DNA from: Chrysaora quinquecirrha
Taxonomy: Eukaryota; Cnidaria; Scyphozoa; Semaeostomeae; Pelagiidae
Assembly (NCBI GenBank): GCA_014526335.1
Contig: JACTAT010000032.1
Coordinates: forward strand, 10,783,495 to 10,847,494
Direction: 5' to 3'
Length of the DNA stretch: 64,000 nucleotides
Shown here: in pieces, positions 10,336 through 22,600 of the stretch
Numbering within the stretch: position 1 is the stretch's first letter
Layout of the letters: each line of letters begins with the position of its first letter
Notes under the pieces: generated by a model
Database searches by the model: none
Told to the model about the DNA's origin: nothing
Seen by the model: the letters and a program-made list of their open reading frames with translations, nothing else
Translations under genes and position numbers: made by a program

Positions 10336-13300
10336 TATAGTAAATGATTCCACAAGCAACTCTTGCTCCAGCATTTCCTGTCTTCAGACTCCCTTCTCTT
10401 GCCTCGCCGACACCACGGCCTAAATCGTCTCTCTTTGCATGAACCTAAAATACCAGAAAAAAACGGTCTCTTATGACTCAGTCACACTCACAGTCGCATT
10501 GTAACTTAAAGGGGCAATCCACCATTCCAAGGTGTTTTAAATTCATGCTTTAAATTTCACCTCATAGAACAATAGATAGGTCAATAGGTCAACAAAATGC
10601 TGCGATTATTCAGATTACTTCAGTTGATAAACTCTATAGTTTAGATTCAACAACCTACTGCAATGAAGTCACTCTGTCTGTTCAATACCAATCAATTCTG
10701 AACCCACTACATAATTCAATAACAAAGCATACGCTTACAGGAGAGCAAAGCATCGGTTTCATCAAGAACCGTTCCAGTAAGATATGTCATGGATAGGCCC
10801 CCGATTTCACAGGATTTCGGAACGGTTCTGCCCAGTACCCGCAAAATCCATGACTGATTAATTTGAAAGCTTCAACACACACTGGAACTTCTGGCTACGG
10901 TTCCGAACGGATACATCTTTCAATAGAATTAATTGAAGAGTCCAAGTGAGAAAGCGAACTCTATTGATCTTCCCGCTGTATCCAACAAGCTGCTAAATCA
11001 GCTGCACTTTCTGAATGGTGCATTTCGATCCGCATCTGGGTATAAAATCCGTCTTCTTCTGGTGTTTCGGTCTGTTTCTGACGTTTATACTCTGAGGAGT
11101 GTCAGACAAAAAAATGCTTTTAAGTATTCCCGAAAATGTTTTTGCTGTTCATAGCAATTTTGAAGTTTTGTACCACTCAAAACAATTTCTATTTCTATTT
11201 CTATTTCTATTGCTTCCATACACTGCTAAAACAAGGTCTTGCAAGAATTCCTTCACCTATCCCTTGCTACCACCCAGCAATTAGGCACCTAAGAGTCTTG
11301 TTAGGTTCTTCTTGCTGTGAAAAATAAGCAAAACCTATATACTTACAACAAAAGATCTTCCGGCGATTGAATATTCGCCGACCAGACCAGCAAGTTTGTC
11401 AACGATTGTTAACGACACTTTGCCTTTGTCGTCTGCTTTCACATTGCCAAGGTCTCCAACGTGCCTGGGAAAAGAAGAATAATACAAGTTTTTTATCTTA
11501 TAAGAAAGTTTTGTTTAGGCCAGTGTTGAAACTTTCTTAGATATTTCATGTTTTCAGTACCAAAACTTTCTTGTGACTTTCTTAGCAAAAATTTTAGAAT
11601 GCAGCATTCTGCGAATGCACAGATTAGGCCAGTGTATACATTGCACGAATACCACGTTTTTCATATAGAAAATAATCTGAAGACTCGTTTAATAGCAAGA
11701 TGAACTACTGAAAAGAAGAGCGAAAATAACAAACAGGGCACTAAGAGTGAAAATATGAAACGGAACTTTCTTCAGTTTAAAGAATCCAGTATTGAATTTT
11801 CTTATGCTTTTAACATGTTGAGCACTACTTTCTTATAAACCACATTCTTATTAAAAAAAAAACGGTGTAACGGCCTTATTTCATGAAACTACGAACGACT
11901 CAAAGTTATTGCTTAATGCTATTGAATTAAATTGCATTGGCTGAGTAGCCAAACGTAAACAACGCATTTTAGTTAAAAGACCCCCTACAAACTTCAACAA
12001 ACTCCCATCCCTAGAGGAGAGGGGGTAAAGAGGTATCTTCAGCACGCTTGACGGAGGACCGAAATCGATCTCCACGAGTAGAACGTATAGCATCGCTTTG
12101 GCACTTTGAGGCTTCACACTACACGTTTGGAATAAAAGGGGGAGGTAGGAAAACACATTTGGATTCGATATCCTACGATTCAACTGCTGAAACGATGCGT
12201 ACGATACAATATAGCAATATAGATTACAGTATGCTCAACTGAAGGACAGAAAAACGAAAATTTCAAGCATTTATCTAATTCAGCAAATTTTGCTCAACTA
12301 GTAAAAGGGGGATCGGAATAAGAGCGAGCGGGAGGAATAAGGGCTGGGGTTGGACAATTTTCGCAAATTAACAAGCCGGGGGGGGGGGTTGTTTCGGTAC
12401 TCCAGAGTATGTTCAATGGAGACTAGTAAGCAATCGCTTTATTTTTTTTTTTTTTTTCGAATAGACGCTCTGTTTTTAAGAAGGGACATTCATGCAAGAC
12501 GGACGTTTAAAACGAAGCTTAAAATTGCCAAGCTTTGAGCGGAGTTTTATTTCAAAAAATCATAATATGTTACCTAATGCTATCCTTTGGACCACCATGG
12601 GTCTTGCCAAATGGATTATAATGTCCACCTGCGCTAAGGCAACCTGAAAGAACAAAGTAATCAAATTCCTTTAAATGTGATTTTATGAGTTCAATTTTAG
12701 AATCAAAGCGGCAAATCGGGTTTGGTTAAAGTGTTTCAAGAGCTGAAAATGACATACAAGCTTTTAGAACACAACATAAGTCATCAATATTAATACGTTC
12801 AAACATAAGATCAAAGAATTTTTTTTTAAATATAAAGAAAGAGGAATATGACTTCTATTTTATAAAGACCCTTCATTATCTCTCCCGATCATGATTTGGT
12901 CTTATAAACCACGTTTTACATTGATCTGCATTTCCCTTCAACCGTCAGCTATTCTGTTTTACTGGAAATAAGGCCAGCTTGACATTTTAATGCTATCCCT
13001 GTCATTGTAATTAGGGGTGTTTTTCTTTACGTTTCTAACCTTATATATTGTATTCTATCTATTTCTATTTCATAAACCTTGTAAATATTTAAATTGTGGC
13101 AAATGAGACATACATACATAGTCATCTGGTTATGTAAAGTGCCTCTCACTTCAAGGCATAGAAATAATGAGAAATGCTGTCCAAAGAGCTTATTCTGCCA
13201 TAGTGTAAAGCACGGAACAACCACAGGGACAGCGCTAGCCACTATGTACTCGAGGGGAAAAAATTGAAGGAATTCCACTCAAGACTTTGCAATTAGCTTA

Positions 13301-15842
13301 CGCGTACGAGGCAAAGCAGGAATTTTCGCAGTAAAATGATTTCGCATTTCAACAGAACAAACCCGAGAGGATATAACGTATTCTAAATATTATGCCTCAT
13401 TCCATAGGAAAAGTGCTTGGAAATGAATTCGGGTAAAAAGAAGAGATACCTCTTGTGTGAATGTCACCAGATATATGAACGTGGAATCCATGATATGTGT
13501 TTGGAGGAAAGCCTTCAAGTTTTACAGTGAAGTAGGTGGGACCACCACGAACCTGTAGGATAAGAATAATTGTGAAGCTACACTTTTTTATGAAAGCAAC
13601 TGGTCAATAAGCAACTAAGGCCTGAGATTTGCTCAAATTTTTTGTTTGAAATAGCTTTCTTTATACAATACATCATTGCAAACTTGTCCATTACATCTAA
13701 CAGCATGAACAGAGCCAAAGAAAGAGTTTTTAGAGGGTACCCAGTCATTCTGTGAGGGCTGAAAGACCAGATATGTTAAGGAACTTTGAGGGCTGGACCA
13801 AAAGTCCAGTTGCTTATTAAAAAAAAGTGTATGCAAATAAGTCGTCTGTCACTTACAGCTTGAAATTAATTGTAATTGTGAAGAGGTCATGTAATAGCAT
13901 GTTTTATTGTTGTTGTTGTATTAGGTGAAGACCTAGATGAAGACTGGGAACAAGAGGACGTGCGAGTACGAGCTGTGAGTAAAAATGGACATTTTGTTGA
14001 GGTTTCGTTTAAAAAAAATTTTAGGAAAAGGAACTTGTTTTTCTTTGTTGAAACCATTACACGTTGGAATCCCACTTCGGGACACAATTACATAAAACCA
14101 AAGAGAACTGACGACCGGGGGTGGGCCTCTTTTACTTTGCAAACTAAATGGGATTTTCCCGGGCTCCCCCGAGGCCCCTCTTTGCTTCTACAATGTTAAA
14201 CAATAGCCGTTTGTACCTTTACTAAAAATGACAATAGAATATCCATCCAATAAAGTAATCACCAGCAAGGACCCTTAAAAGAGGTTCTTGCTGGACTGTC
14301 AAAGTGCCTTGCAATTGCACGGTATTTGAGCATACAGCACGTGATCTTTTCAGAAATGCAAGATTCAAACTTGCAAATAATGAATGAGTTTGATAGAATC
14401 TAGGCCGTTTTTTTAAATTCTTTTTCAAAATTGCGATGAATAGCGGAATCATTTTTGGGCATACTTAAAAGCTTTTTTCGTCTGACACTCCTCAGAGTAT
14501 GAACGTCAGAAACAGACCGAAACAATAGACTAAGGCGGAATTTATACCCAGAATTCTCCGCACAAATAGGGTTGTCAAGTAGATGTTGTCCTATGGCCGA
14601 ATCATGTTTAAGACTAGGTTGTTGTTTAAACCCACGAGAGCAACCACCCCGCCATAGGACAACACCTACTCGATAACCCTATTTGTGCGGAGAATTACAG
14701 CGAGGATTGTTTCAGAATTATTGGCAAAGCAAGATCTTTGTTTCACTTAGGGGTTTTGGAATCTGTCTACATCAAAACCAAAAGGCCGGTTCTGTGTAGA
14801 CAGAAAGAGTTCGTTTTCTCACTTGGACTCTTCAAATAATTCTATTGGTCTTCCCGCTGTATCCGACCAGCTGATTGGTGTTTATAACACAATGCCAATT
14901 CAGCTTTTCGTTCTTTCTGATTGGTGCAATTCGAGCCGCATCTGGGTATAAATTCCGCCTTAGTCTATTGTTTCGGTCTGTTTCTGACGTTCATACTCTG
15001 AGGAGTGTCAGACGAAAAAAGCTTTTAAGTATGCCCGAATATGATTCTCGCAATTTTGAAGTTTTGTAAAACTCAAAGAAAATTCTTTTTCAGTAAAATT
15101 TAGACTTTAGAAAAAATTCATACTATTATAGTCTTTAGTAGTAAGAACTTCAAAGTTGCAAAAAAACGGAAACATCTTTGGACATACTAAAAAGACATTT
15201 TCGTCTGACACTCCTCAGAATATAATCTGCGGAAGCTTGCTGAGACTGCGGAATATATACCCAGACATATGCGGATGCGGATACAAATATTTCTTATAGA
15301 AGAGTGAAGCTAGACTCGTATTGCGTTTTGTATACCAACGAGCTTAATACGGAATACAGCGGGATCTTCTTTTGGTCATTTGATCAACTTCTACTGGACA
15401 ACACGCCGTCAGAATTGAATCATTGAATAGAAGAGAGGCTTCCGCAAAAGGTGGCGGCTGTTCTTGTTTGGTGTTCTTGTCTTGTTTAGTGGATGTTGGC
15501 GGTTTTTACTGAGGATTTTAAGGGATTTCTGGAAAGAAATTTCCTTAGCTACTGCAGCTGAGCACCAACAAGTTGAATTCGTCGAATTCAAGTTACTTGG
15601 GAAATTATTCCCAAAATTCCTTTCGTAAATCCATCGTAGAAACAAGAGACTGACAGAAATGGCATCTATTCGCAGAAGTATCTATTGAAGAAAATAGTAT
15701 AATTCACCTTCTGCACCATATCAACTGTTCCATGAACTTTGTATGGAAATTCTTTCTTGCAGTCTGGCGCAATGTTTGCTCTGGCCCTGACAACATCGAG
15801 GTATGTTGCTGAAACGTGAACAGAAAATAAAATAAACAACAT
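10331..15842 (-). CDS. Secreted Cu/Zn superoxide dismutase, five exons
   Basis: Converts superoxide to hydrogen peroxide and oxygen, here probably outside the cell. Exons (minus strand order): 15708-15842, 13450-13552, 12574-12643, 11347-11464, 10331-10444; they sum to 540 bases (179 residues). Exon sizes of 70 and 118 match vertebrate SOD1 exons 3 and 4 as I remember them. All ligands are present: copper H69, H71, H87, H144; zinc H87, H95, H104, D107. The structural disulfide pair is C81/C173 and the active-site arginine is R170. The protein starts [12 protein letters not shown] then TYLDVV, a short but plausible signal peptide with an in-frame stop just upstream. That makes it an extracellular-type enzyme about 26 residues longer than cytosolic SOD1. 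An alternative is that a TTTCAG acceptor at 15809-15814 joins an unseen signal-peptide exon. Introns carry miniature transposons. Confidence 0.93.
10936..11175 (+). repeat. Dispersed TATA-box-bearing repeat, copy A
   Basis: This copy, in SOD intron 4, shares a block with segments at 14457-14552, 14812-15069, 15165-15290, 24305-24520 and 55790-56000. Shared parts are a CCGCTGTATCC segment, a GGTATAAA TATA-like box, TCTGTTTCTGACGTT, and a CTCTGAGGAGTGTCAGAC stretch followed by an A-run and CTTTTAAGTAT. No protein is encoded. Confidence 0.6.
11485..11867. mobile_element. Word-pair miniature element, TAAGAAAG subfamily
   Basis: Located in SOD intron 4 and flanked by TA. Read on the minus strand it starts CACCG plus a T-run, has TAAGAA words 15 bases apart, later TAAGAAAG and CAAGAAAG 11 bases apart, a single TAAGAAAG followed by GGCCT, and an inverted CTTTCTTATAA end. 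The plan matches the elements at 32606, 33248 and 46003 despite different word sequence. Confidence 0.65.
13925..13974 (+). other. Exon-like 50-base fragment inside SOD intron 1
   Basis: Flanked by a T-rich tract plus TTAG on the left and GTGAGT on the right. One frame reads [16 protein letters not shown] without a stop. It lies on the strand opposite to SOD. It could be a captured exon carried by a repeat, a cryptic exon or chance. I recognise no parent gene. Confidence 0.2.
14457..15036. repeat. Inverted pair of the TATA-bearing repeat (95-base arms)
   Basis: Arms at 14457-14552 and 14941-15036 are near-perfect reverse complements, each containing the GGTATAAA box, the GAGGAGTGTCAGACG stretch and CTTTTAAGTATGCCC. 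The right arm belongs to a longer plus-strand copy (about 14812-15069). The left arm breaks off just beside its TATA box at the inner element described next. Confidence 0.7.
14556..14692. mobile_element. 137-base nested foldback element with AATT duplication
   Basis: Inverted ends of about 44 bases begin CTCCGCACAAATAGGGTT and differ at only about three positions. AATT occurs on both outer sides (14552-14555 and 14693-14696). It is inserted at the edge of the left arm of the surrounding inverted repeat. Confidence 0.7.
15165..15290 (-). repeat. TATA-bearing repeat, diverged copy D
   Basis: Minus-strand partial copy with the TCGTCTGACACTCCTCAGA segment and a TATATACCCAGA box region. It lies in SOD intron 1, about 130 bases from copy C. 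Confidence 0.5.
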
Positions 15843-16159
15843 TTGGAGGTAGGTTAACAGTTAGGTACAATACTGTACATCGTATAAATTTGTACATCTT
15901 TTTATATCATTCGAGTAATTACGCTACCAAAATACGAGTGCCTCTTCAAGCTACATACTTATTCAGAACCAGAGCAGCATGTTTCAGCGCATAAGGGTAG
16001 GAGTGGGAAATTCGCGTGAAGTTGTATCCAAGTTGAATCAATCATTTTGTAACCAAAACATTTCACGCAGGGCGCTGCGCAACAAAAAACAGCGAAAAGG
16101 CTTCGTGAGCTATACACCTTTTCGACGAACGGCCACCATTATTGAAATTTTTCAAAATT

Positions 16160-16530
16160 TCGAGATTTAGAGGAGGGGGGCTTTGGGGGGTATCAAAGCC
16201 CGAAAACCCGGAAGAAAATTGGGACAAACTCGAAAACCCGGATTACCTTAGTTTCAACGACTGTTTTAAGAATTTTACACATTGATATCCTTTGTGAGGT
16301 TTAAAATATAACTGAAACTCCCTCAAGAACGACTCCCTGGAACGTATTTTTAATAGTATTGTATACTTTTATTTTATATTCATTAATTTATAACGTAGTT
16401 TGTATTTATACTGAAGGGATATCGTTATAATTATCAATAATAATAATAATAATAAAAACCCGAAAACTCGCACATTTTTACTACAATACCCGAAACCCGA
16501 GCTAGAAAAATGGCAAAACCCGTTAGCCGT
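16160..16530. repeat. CGAAAACCCG-rich repeat
   Basis: Starts with GAGGAGGGGGGCTTTGGGG and contains several CCCGAAAACCCG words. Its first 90 bases are an inverted copy of the right end of the repeat at 29768-31662, so this is one dispersed family. It is interrupted at its right side by the TA-flanked element at 16540. Confidence 0.5.
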
Positions 16531-16539
16531 TAAATAATA

Positions 16540-17138
16540 CCTTATCGGCCCTTTTTACGCCGGCCCTAATTTAACGCCGGCCGTTTTTACGCCGGCCCTA
16601 ATTCCGCCGCTCTTAAAATTTGCTTTAACGCCATTTAGGGCCGTGTTTTACGCCACTCGAAGAACAAGGAAAAACAACAATATATTTTTACGCACTGTTG
16701 CGTCTTTTATTACTTTTATTACCTTGAATATAATTCATGTTAGTCAATTACAATTGTCTCACTGCTATCTACGTTTTCTTCATCATCGAACTTCACTCCT
16801 ATTGAATCTTCGACTATTTCATCTTCATATTCTTCCCTACATTCCCCTCCTATCAATCGCTGCTGTACAAAATCACATTTCTCTGCCATCTTTTGAACTT
16901 GCTTATTGATGAAAGTTTCCATTTTTGCTAAGATGGCTTTGTTTTCATGCTGTTTATGAAAATTCCTAAAATATAGTGCGTGGTAGCAAAAATAGGTGCG
17001 TGGAAATTAACGCCGCTTTTTGAGAAAAATTCCAAATTTTTGGCCCTTTTAACGCCGGCCCTTTTAACGCCGGCCCTTATAACGCCTCTAGGCTAAAATT
17101 AACGCCATTTAGGGCCGGCGTAAAAAGGGCCGATAAGG
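16540..17138. mobile_element. 599-base TA-flanked TIR element with GCCGGCCC words
   Basis: The ends are CCTTATCGGCCC and its reverse complement, inverted over about 31 bases, with TA directly outside both ends. The word ACGCCGGCCCT recurs several times just inside each end. A minus-strand acidic frame (16740-16922, 60 residues) sits in the middle and resembles no transposase I know; it may be a captured fragment. TA duplication suggests a Tc1/mariner-like mechanism. Confidence 0.7.
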
Positions 17139-17621
17139 TAGGGACGGGGGGTAACTTCAATTGATCAGTGACTGACGGGGGTGTGCCATTTTCGTAATAA
17201 AAATTTGATCCCAAAATTTATGAAAATTCTAAAAAGAATACCCCAAAGTTCACAAAGAAATACAAATATGAATATAATATACATAGAATACTCAAAAGTC
17301 TTTTCTATAATTATTTTCTATAACTATAATTTATTTGGCAGTTATAGTGAATTTATCACAATTGATCATCTTAGCAAAAATAATAGTAATTTTAGCAAAT
17401 TTGATACCCCAAAATTTTTTTCCCATCCTTAAAAAGGTCTCGAAAATGGCGCATCCCGTACCCATACATATAGGAGTTAGCCCCCCCCCCCCACCCCCTA
17501 GGAGGTTCCAAAGTATTGCTGTAGTGATCAGGCAGCTCAACATTGAGTTGAAGCAATAAGGGAATTGCTATTGTTGTTGATTACTTGGATTGTTTAAGAG
17601 TTAACTGAGACTTATGTAATA

Positions 17622-17720
17622 CACGTTTTTTTATAAGGACCACCTTTATTAGGAACTCAAGTCTGAAAGGAACTGTCGAGGCTCGGATGAAAAACTAAGA
17701 AATTCTTTTTTTAAGAACAA
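17622..17720 (+). mobile_element. Word-pair element, left end fragment
   Basis: TA then CACG, a T-run and TAAGGACC, with a TTAGGAAC word 15 bases later and GAGGCTC after that. This is the same end plan as the complete elements. The right end was not located. Confidence 0.4.
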
Positions 17721-18138
17721 GATGGTTTGTACGAAAAGAAACAGAAGTGCAATATATTGTTGTTGTTGTTCATTACTTGGATGGTTTAAGTGTTAACTGA
17801 GACTTATGTAATAGCTTCATCTTGCCCAAAGCATGATCAGTACTGTAATATCAGTACTGTAATATACTGTAACATATTATTTAAACAGCAGGTTTCTTCC
17901 GTTAGAAATTTTTGCTTCTAAGAAATCATGTGGTATCTATCATATTTCGAAAAGTCAATCATCGCCGAACCAATTTAACTCTATTGTAAATCCAGCAAGG
18001 TTTGCTGGAGATCTAAAAGTTTGTTGCTGGAGATTAACGACTTAGTTTTCGGTTATAAGGTTGAAGTTCCTTAATTGAGGATGCTGGTCCCGACAGATTC
18101 CGATTCGTTTTATCAGATCTAAAAGTTTGTGCTATTAC

Positions 18139-18190
18139 ACGTTTTATATTAGAAAGTGGTTTATAAGAAAGTAGTACTCGGCTCCTGAAT
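18139..18190 (+). mobile_element. Word-pair element end, TAAGAAAG subfamily
   Basis: TACACG and a T-rich tract followed by TTAGAAAG and, 15 bases on, TAAGAAAG, then CTCGGCTCC. Only the end is visible. Confidence 0.4.
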
Positions 18191-19320
18191 CAGTTAAGCA
18201 AGTTCAGTATTGAGTTTTGCAAACCAAAAAAGTATCTTATGGTGTTAGCATATAACTATATCTATCCTTGCCTCGACCACCTCTAATCAGACTCCAATCT
18301 TGCCTTGCACCCATGAGGATGCGTAACTAGTTTATTCATGGGTCAATTTTGTCGAAAATGTCTTCTTCAAAGTGTTGCGTTGCCCGCCGTCAACATTCAA
18401 TCATGTTCCCGGCTTGCTCAATGCTCAATAGGCCTAGTCGGGGTCAAGAAGACAAGTTTTCAACCTTGGCAGCCTTCCTCCAAACAAACAAACGCCTAGC
18501 TGCAGACCTTCCTCACTTGACAATGAAAAACGGGCTTGTCTAACGTGTGTTACGAGACTCCATTTTATTTCAGCTGACCTACCCTCGGCAAGTGACCGCG
18601 TGACCGCAACATTTTCTTGGCTGTGAAATCTTGGTGCCGTCAAATCTTCAACTTGCGTTAGCAAATTTTGTTGCCAGTAAAAGCACCTTAATACGTTTGG
18701 TTGTTGCGGTTCGAAGAACTTGGTTTCGACTGATACACGAGGTTGAGATGCTTAGTTCAAGTTTCCCACTCTAACAAAGCAATAGAAAATGGACCAGAAC
18801 TATATGCCCCATCTCTTTATTTAGTTAACAGATATTTTAAACAAATAGTCGCGTCCAAAATGTAGCACGTTCCAGTACAAGAAAGAAGTCTGGGTAGTTG
18901 AGTGCTCTACCAATAGCAACACAAATGAGCTTTTTCAAGGGGCTTTAAAGGCACCCGATCTAAAACAGAAGCTTTTTTACTTAATTCATACTGCCTGAGA
19001 TGGCGAACGCCAATAGGAAAATAAGCTTCTGGTGCACACGTTGTTAACGATGTTACACATTGTTGTGACGTTGTTATTACAATATTTCGTGCTTCACTGT
19101 TCACCTAAACAGTCAGAGCCACTCTTAGAAGCACCCTATAAGCAGCCAATGGCGTAGCGAAAGGGGGGGAGCTGGGAGGAACAAGTGCCCCGGGCACAAA
19201 GTCCTAGAGGGGCACAAAATTTCAGATTTCTGTCATAAATTAAGAGATGAAGAATCAAAGTTTAACTACAAATGTCACTACAGATGGATAAAAGGGGGCA
19301 TATCATTCGTGTCTAAGACG

Positions 19321-19511
19321 GTGAAGGTGAAGGTGAAGGTGAAATGGTGTTTTAGCGCCAGTCGCTAGGATCTCAGTAATAGGTTGACTAATCGAGACCT
19401 CGACCCTGGCCGCGACGCTACCGTGGCTGGGCTCGAACCCTGACCAGTGACCACACTGAGCTTCTGACACCACGAGTCAGCTGGATTACACTACGACGCA
19501 ACAGCACCTTC
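19321..19511 (-). mobile_element. tRNA-type SINE, copy 1
   Basis: On the minus strand a head with an A-box-like TCGTAGTGTAATCCAG and a B-box GGGTTCGAGCCC is followed by a body ending in a CACCTT tail repeat. The same body and tail occur at 49187-49450 (plus strand) and 62524-62703 (minus strand). Encodes no protein. Confidence 0.65.
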
Positions 19512-19680
19512 AAACGCTCGCTACGCCACTGCGACAGCCCAAGGCAACTCAAAAAAAACCAAACTTATGCAATAGACAAACTAACAAAGGGATTTTAGAA
19601 GATACGAAGAGACACATAAAACCATTGCAACTACATTCCATCTTGCTCTTGTTTATACAATAAAAACTAAATAAAAACAC

Positions 19681-22600
19681 TTATTCGCTTTTTCTCTTCA
19701 CAGTCTCGAATTCTTTTGGCTTCGTAGTCTGCGATATTAGGCCTAAAATATCAACAAATAACAACATACCGGAGAAAACTAATGCAGTTCCTATCCAATG
19801 GTACATTGTGAATGGATTTCTAAAATAGATTATGGATATTATTAAGCTGAAGAATTTTCTTAGTGTTATAACGAGAGTGACAGTCAGAGACTGGAACTCC
19901 ACAGTTAAAACATAAACACTGCGGATGCAAATATATCTGGATTGTGGTTAAGAAAAACGTTTCAAGCTGTACCCTAACAAGAGTTATAGGTTGTAAACAG
20001 TAACGAGTATTATTATATGGTGTTTGAAAATACGGCTGTTTGGACCGGCAACGGCACAATATCATTGGTTCTTCACCGGTCTGTACAAGCGGTATTGACC
20101 GGTGTTGATAAACCACGTGATATAGCCACGTAATTTCTCATTCGTGAAGTGAGAGAGATTGAGATGGGAAAATGAAATGCTGACAAATGATGTTCCTTGA
20201 GAGAACATTCTCCAAGAAAGTTCGATAATATTCCATAATGTTTTCAACACCATATAATAAAGCCTCACTACGTTCGGGCCGTACGTCATGCTTCGGTCCG
20301 AATATTTTCCAGCATTGACCTCGCAATCGTTCAATAACCGCATAGTCTAAATGACCAGCATTAGAACTTGGCAGCTTTACATACACCAAAACAAGATGTA
20401 CAAATGGAATGATGCGTCGGTTCTCGAAAGAAGGGCAGACCCAGAAGGACCATCACCAACGGACTGCCATTAGCGACAAACATGAACACTTGCCAACCGC
20501 TGAAATTCCCTGAAAGCCAAAGTGTTTTCAAAGCAGCGACAGAAAACGTCAGACCCTGACAGGGCGTAATTCGATGATAAAAATATACCATTCTCGCCAT
20601 AAAGGCTGAGAATTTTTTTGAAATAAACGATTACATTAGCTACCCCTGCCCCTATCCAGCCCCGTGTGCAATCATTGCTGCTTCCTTCCAAAGGATTCTT
20701 AACATTTGTCGTTTGGCGCAAGGATCTGCGAAAGTACTTTTGGAGTAGTTTTCGTTGGGGGAATAAAAAACTGATGGACATTCCCTTCCTTCTCGCGACC
20801 TACGATTACGATTATAACAATGAAAGTGTTTAAAGAGAAAGCGAAAGTTGAAAGCTCTCAGTGACTAGAGCAGCAAAGAAAAAGAGAGAGCAAAAAGGAG
20901 TGCAGTACCAGAGGCACAATGGTGGGGTGGAAATTTTGGAAATTTGCCTGCAGGCAAATGTTTCAGGATGGTATCCTCCAGTTTGTCGAAGAAAGCCCTA
21001 TTAATATATAGAGTGAAATACATGTTATTTAGTTCCTTCTCGCTAACGAAATCTACCGCGTTACACGAACAACCTTATCTGATCAAATTCAGACGAACCA
21101 GATAATTGATCCCAGAGACAAGTAGGACGAACAGGTCTGTCCCCCGGTCTGGTGATGGGGGTGAGTGGCTAGGCTTCTCAGTCAGTTCTCTCGTTAGACA
21201 GCTGAAGTTAAGCTTGCTCGTGTGAGGTCAGCATCTGGACGGGTGACTTCCAGATAGATGACTAAACAACTCACATTGCTGTCCTTCGGAAGGGACGTTC
21301 AACTAGGGGTCCCATGCCTGGACGCAGCATGCATAGTAGGCCTAAATTAGCTGAAAAAGCTAGAAACAATAGCCTACTCAAAGTAAAGTAACAATAACAA
21401 CCAAGATACGCATTCGTCTCGAGCGGCAACACCCATTACCGTAGAAAATATCGGGGGTATCGGTATGAAAAATCTGCAATGTTTGATGATACGAGCTGTC
21501 AAAAAGTATCACACACTGCATTACACAGAAGATAACTTATCAGAAAGGATACTGTGTTATCAGGTTTCCAATTAAATACAACCACATAATTGGGAGCTCT
21601 TTGTTGATGATAGGTATCATGTATAATTCTGTTTAAAGAAAAAAAAACAAAGTCATTAGAGGATTCAGAACGATGCAAACCAAAACATGCTATTGTGATG
21701 GATACGCACTGCTGTGGTGAATTTTTTGCTTGATGTGATGGATAAGCTCCACTACACAGGGATTATGCCTGATGTCATAGGTCTTTTTGCTTGATGTGGT
21801 TGATGGTTAAGCAAACATCATTACACCAAGCTTAACAAACTACTTCATAAAGCAGAATAACCCACTACATCAAGCATAATAACCCATCACAGCAGTGCGT
21901 ACCCACCATAGTACTAAAAACATTCCACAACAGTAGTGCGTATCCTCCTTAGTAATACGTATAGATTCGCTTGCCTGAGGTTTAGTTACTTTCTGTACAT
22001 TGCATTGTAAAACTATTGAAGTTATGCGACGATATATTAAAACTATTTCTATTCAATCATATCTTTTCTAGGTATTCCTCCAGGCTCAAATGATAAGTTT
22101 TACAAGCATAATCAAGGTAGTATTAATTACAGCAAACAAAAAACATCACCTGACTGCGAGAAGAGAATTGCATGTCTGTAAATATCACCAGCCAGGAAGA
22201 AAAAGCACGGCAAAGGAAGAGCATGCTATAATTGATATATGATTGTTATATGATTGATTGATTGCATGGTAAAATATAATATAATTATAAATTTAGATTT
22301 CTATCTATGATGAAACGAACAATTCATACAATTCACATTTATGAACAGTACCGTAAATTCTCGAATAAGCCCCTTGGGGCTTATTTGCAAAAATGAATTC
22401 TACGGTGGGGGCTTATTCGAGAGGAGGGCTTATTCGAGAGGAGAGCTTACTTTAAAGTTCAATGGTTCCAGTGTGTTGTCAAAAGAATAGCAGAGAGAAA
22501 AATCTGCACTCTTTTATCAAATCAGCTGTTTGCCAAAAGCCAATGGCTGATTATTGGTTGAATTGATATTAAAACCTATCAGGACTAACTCGTTCAATGT

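Larger units (their letters stand above)
15843..19680. other. Spacer between SOD and SLC35B4, repeat-filled
   Basis: No host exon found. Holds the SOD promoter and the 3' end of SLC35B4. Identified repeats are listed separately (16160-16530, 16540-17138, word-pair element ends near 17622 and 18141, SINE at 19321-19511). The stretch 18250-19300 shows nothing I can assign. Confidence 0.45.

Noticed and set aside
20138..20389. 83-residue frame (MVYVKLPSSN...) in SLC35B4 intron 10
   Set aside because: Looked protein-like at first, but no splice sites place it in a gene and no family is recognised; likely repeat-derived.
21170..21251. Functional 5S rRNA gene
   Set aside because: Only the internal promoter region is similar and it is diverged; it is joined to a SINE body.
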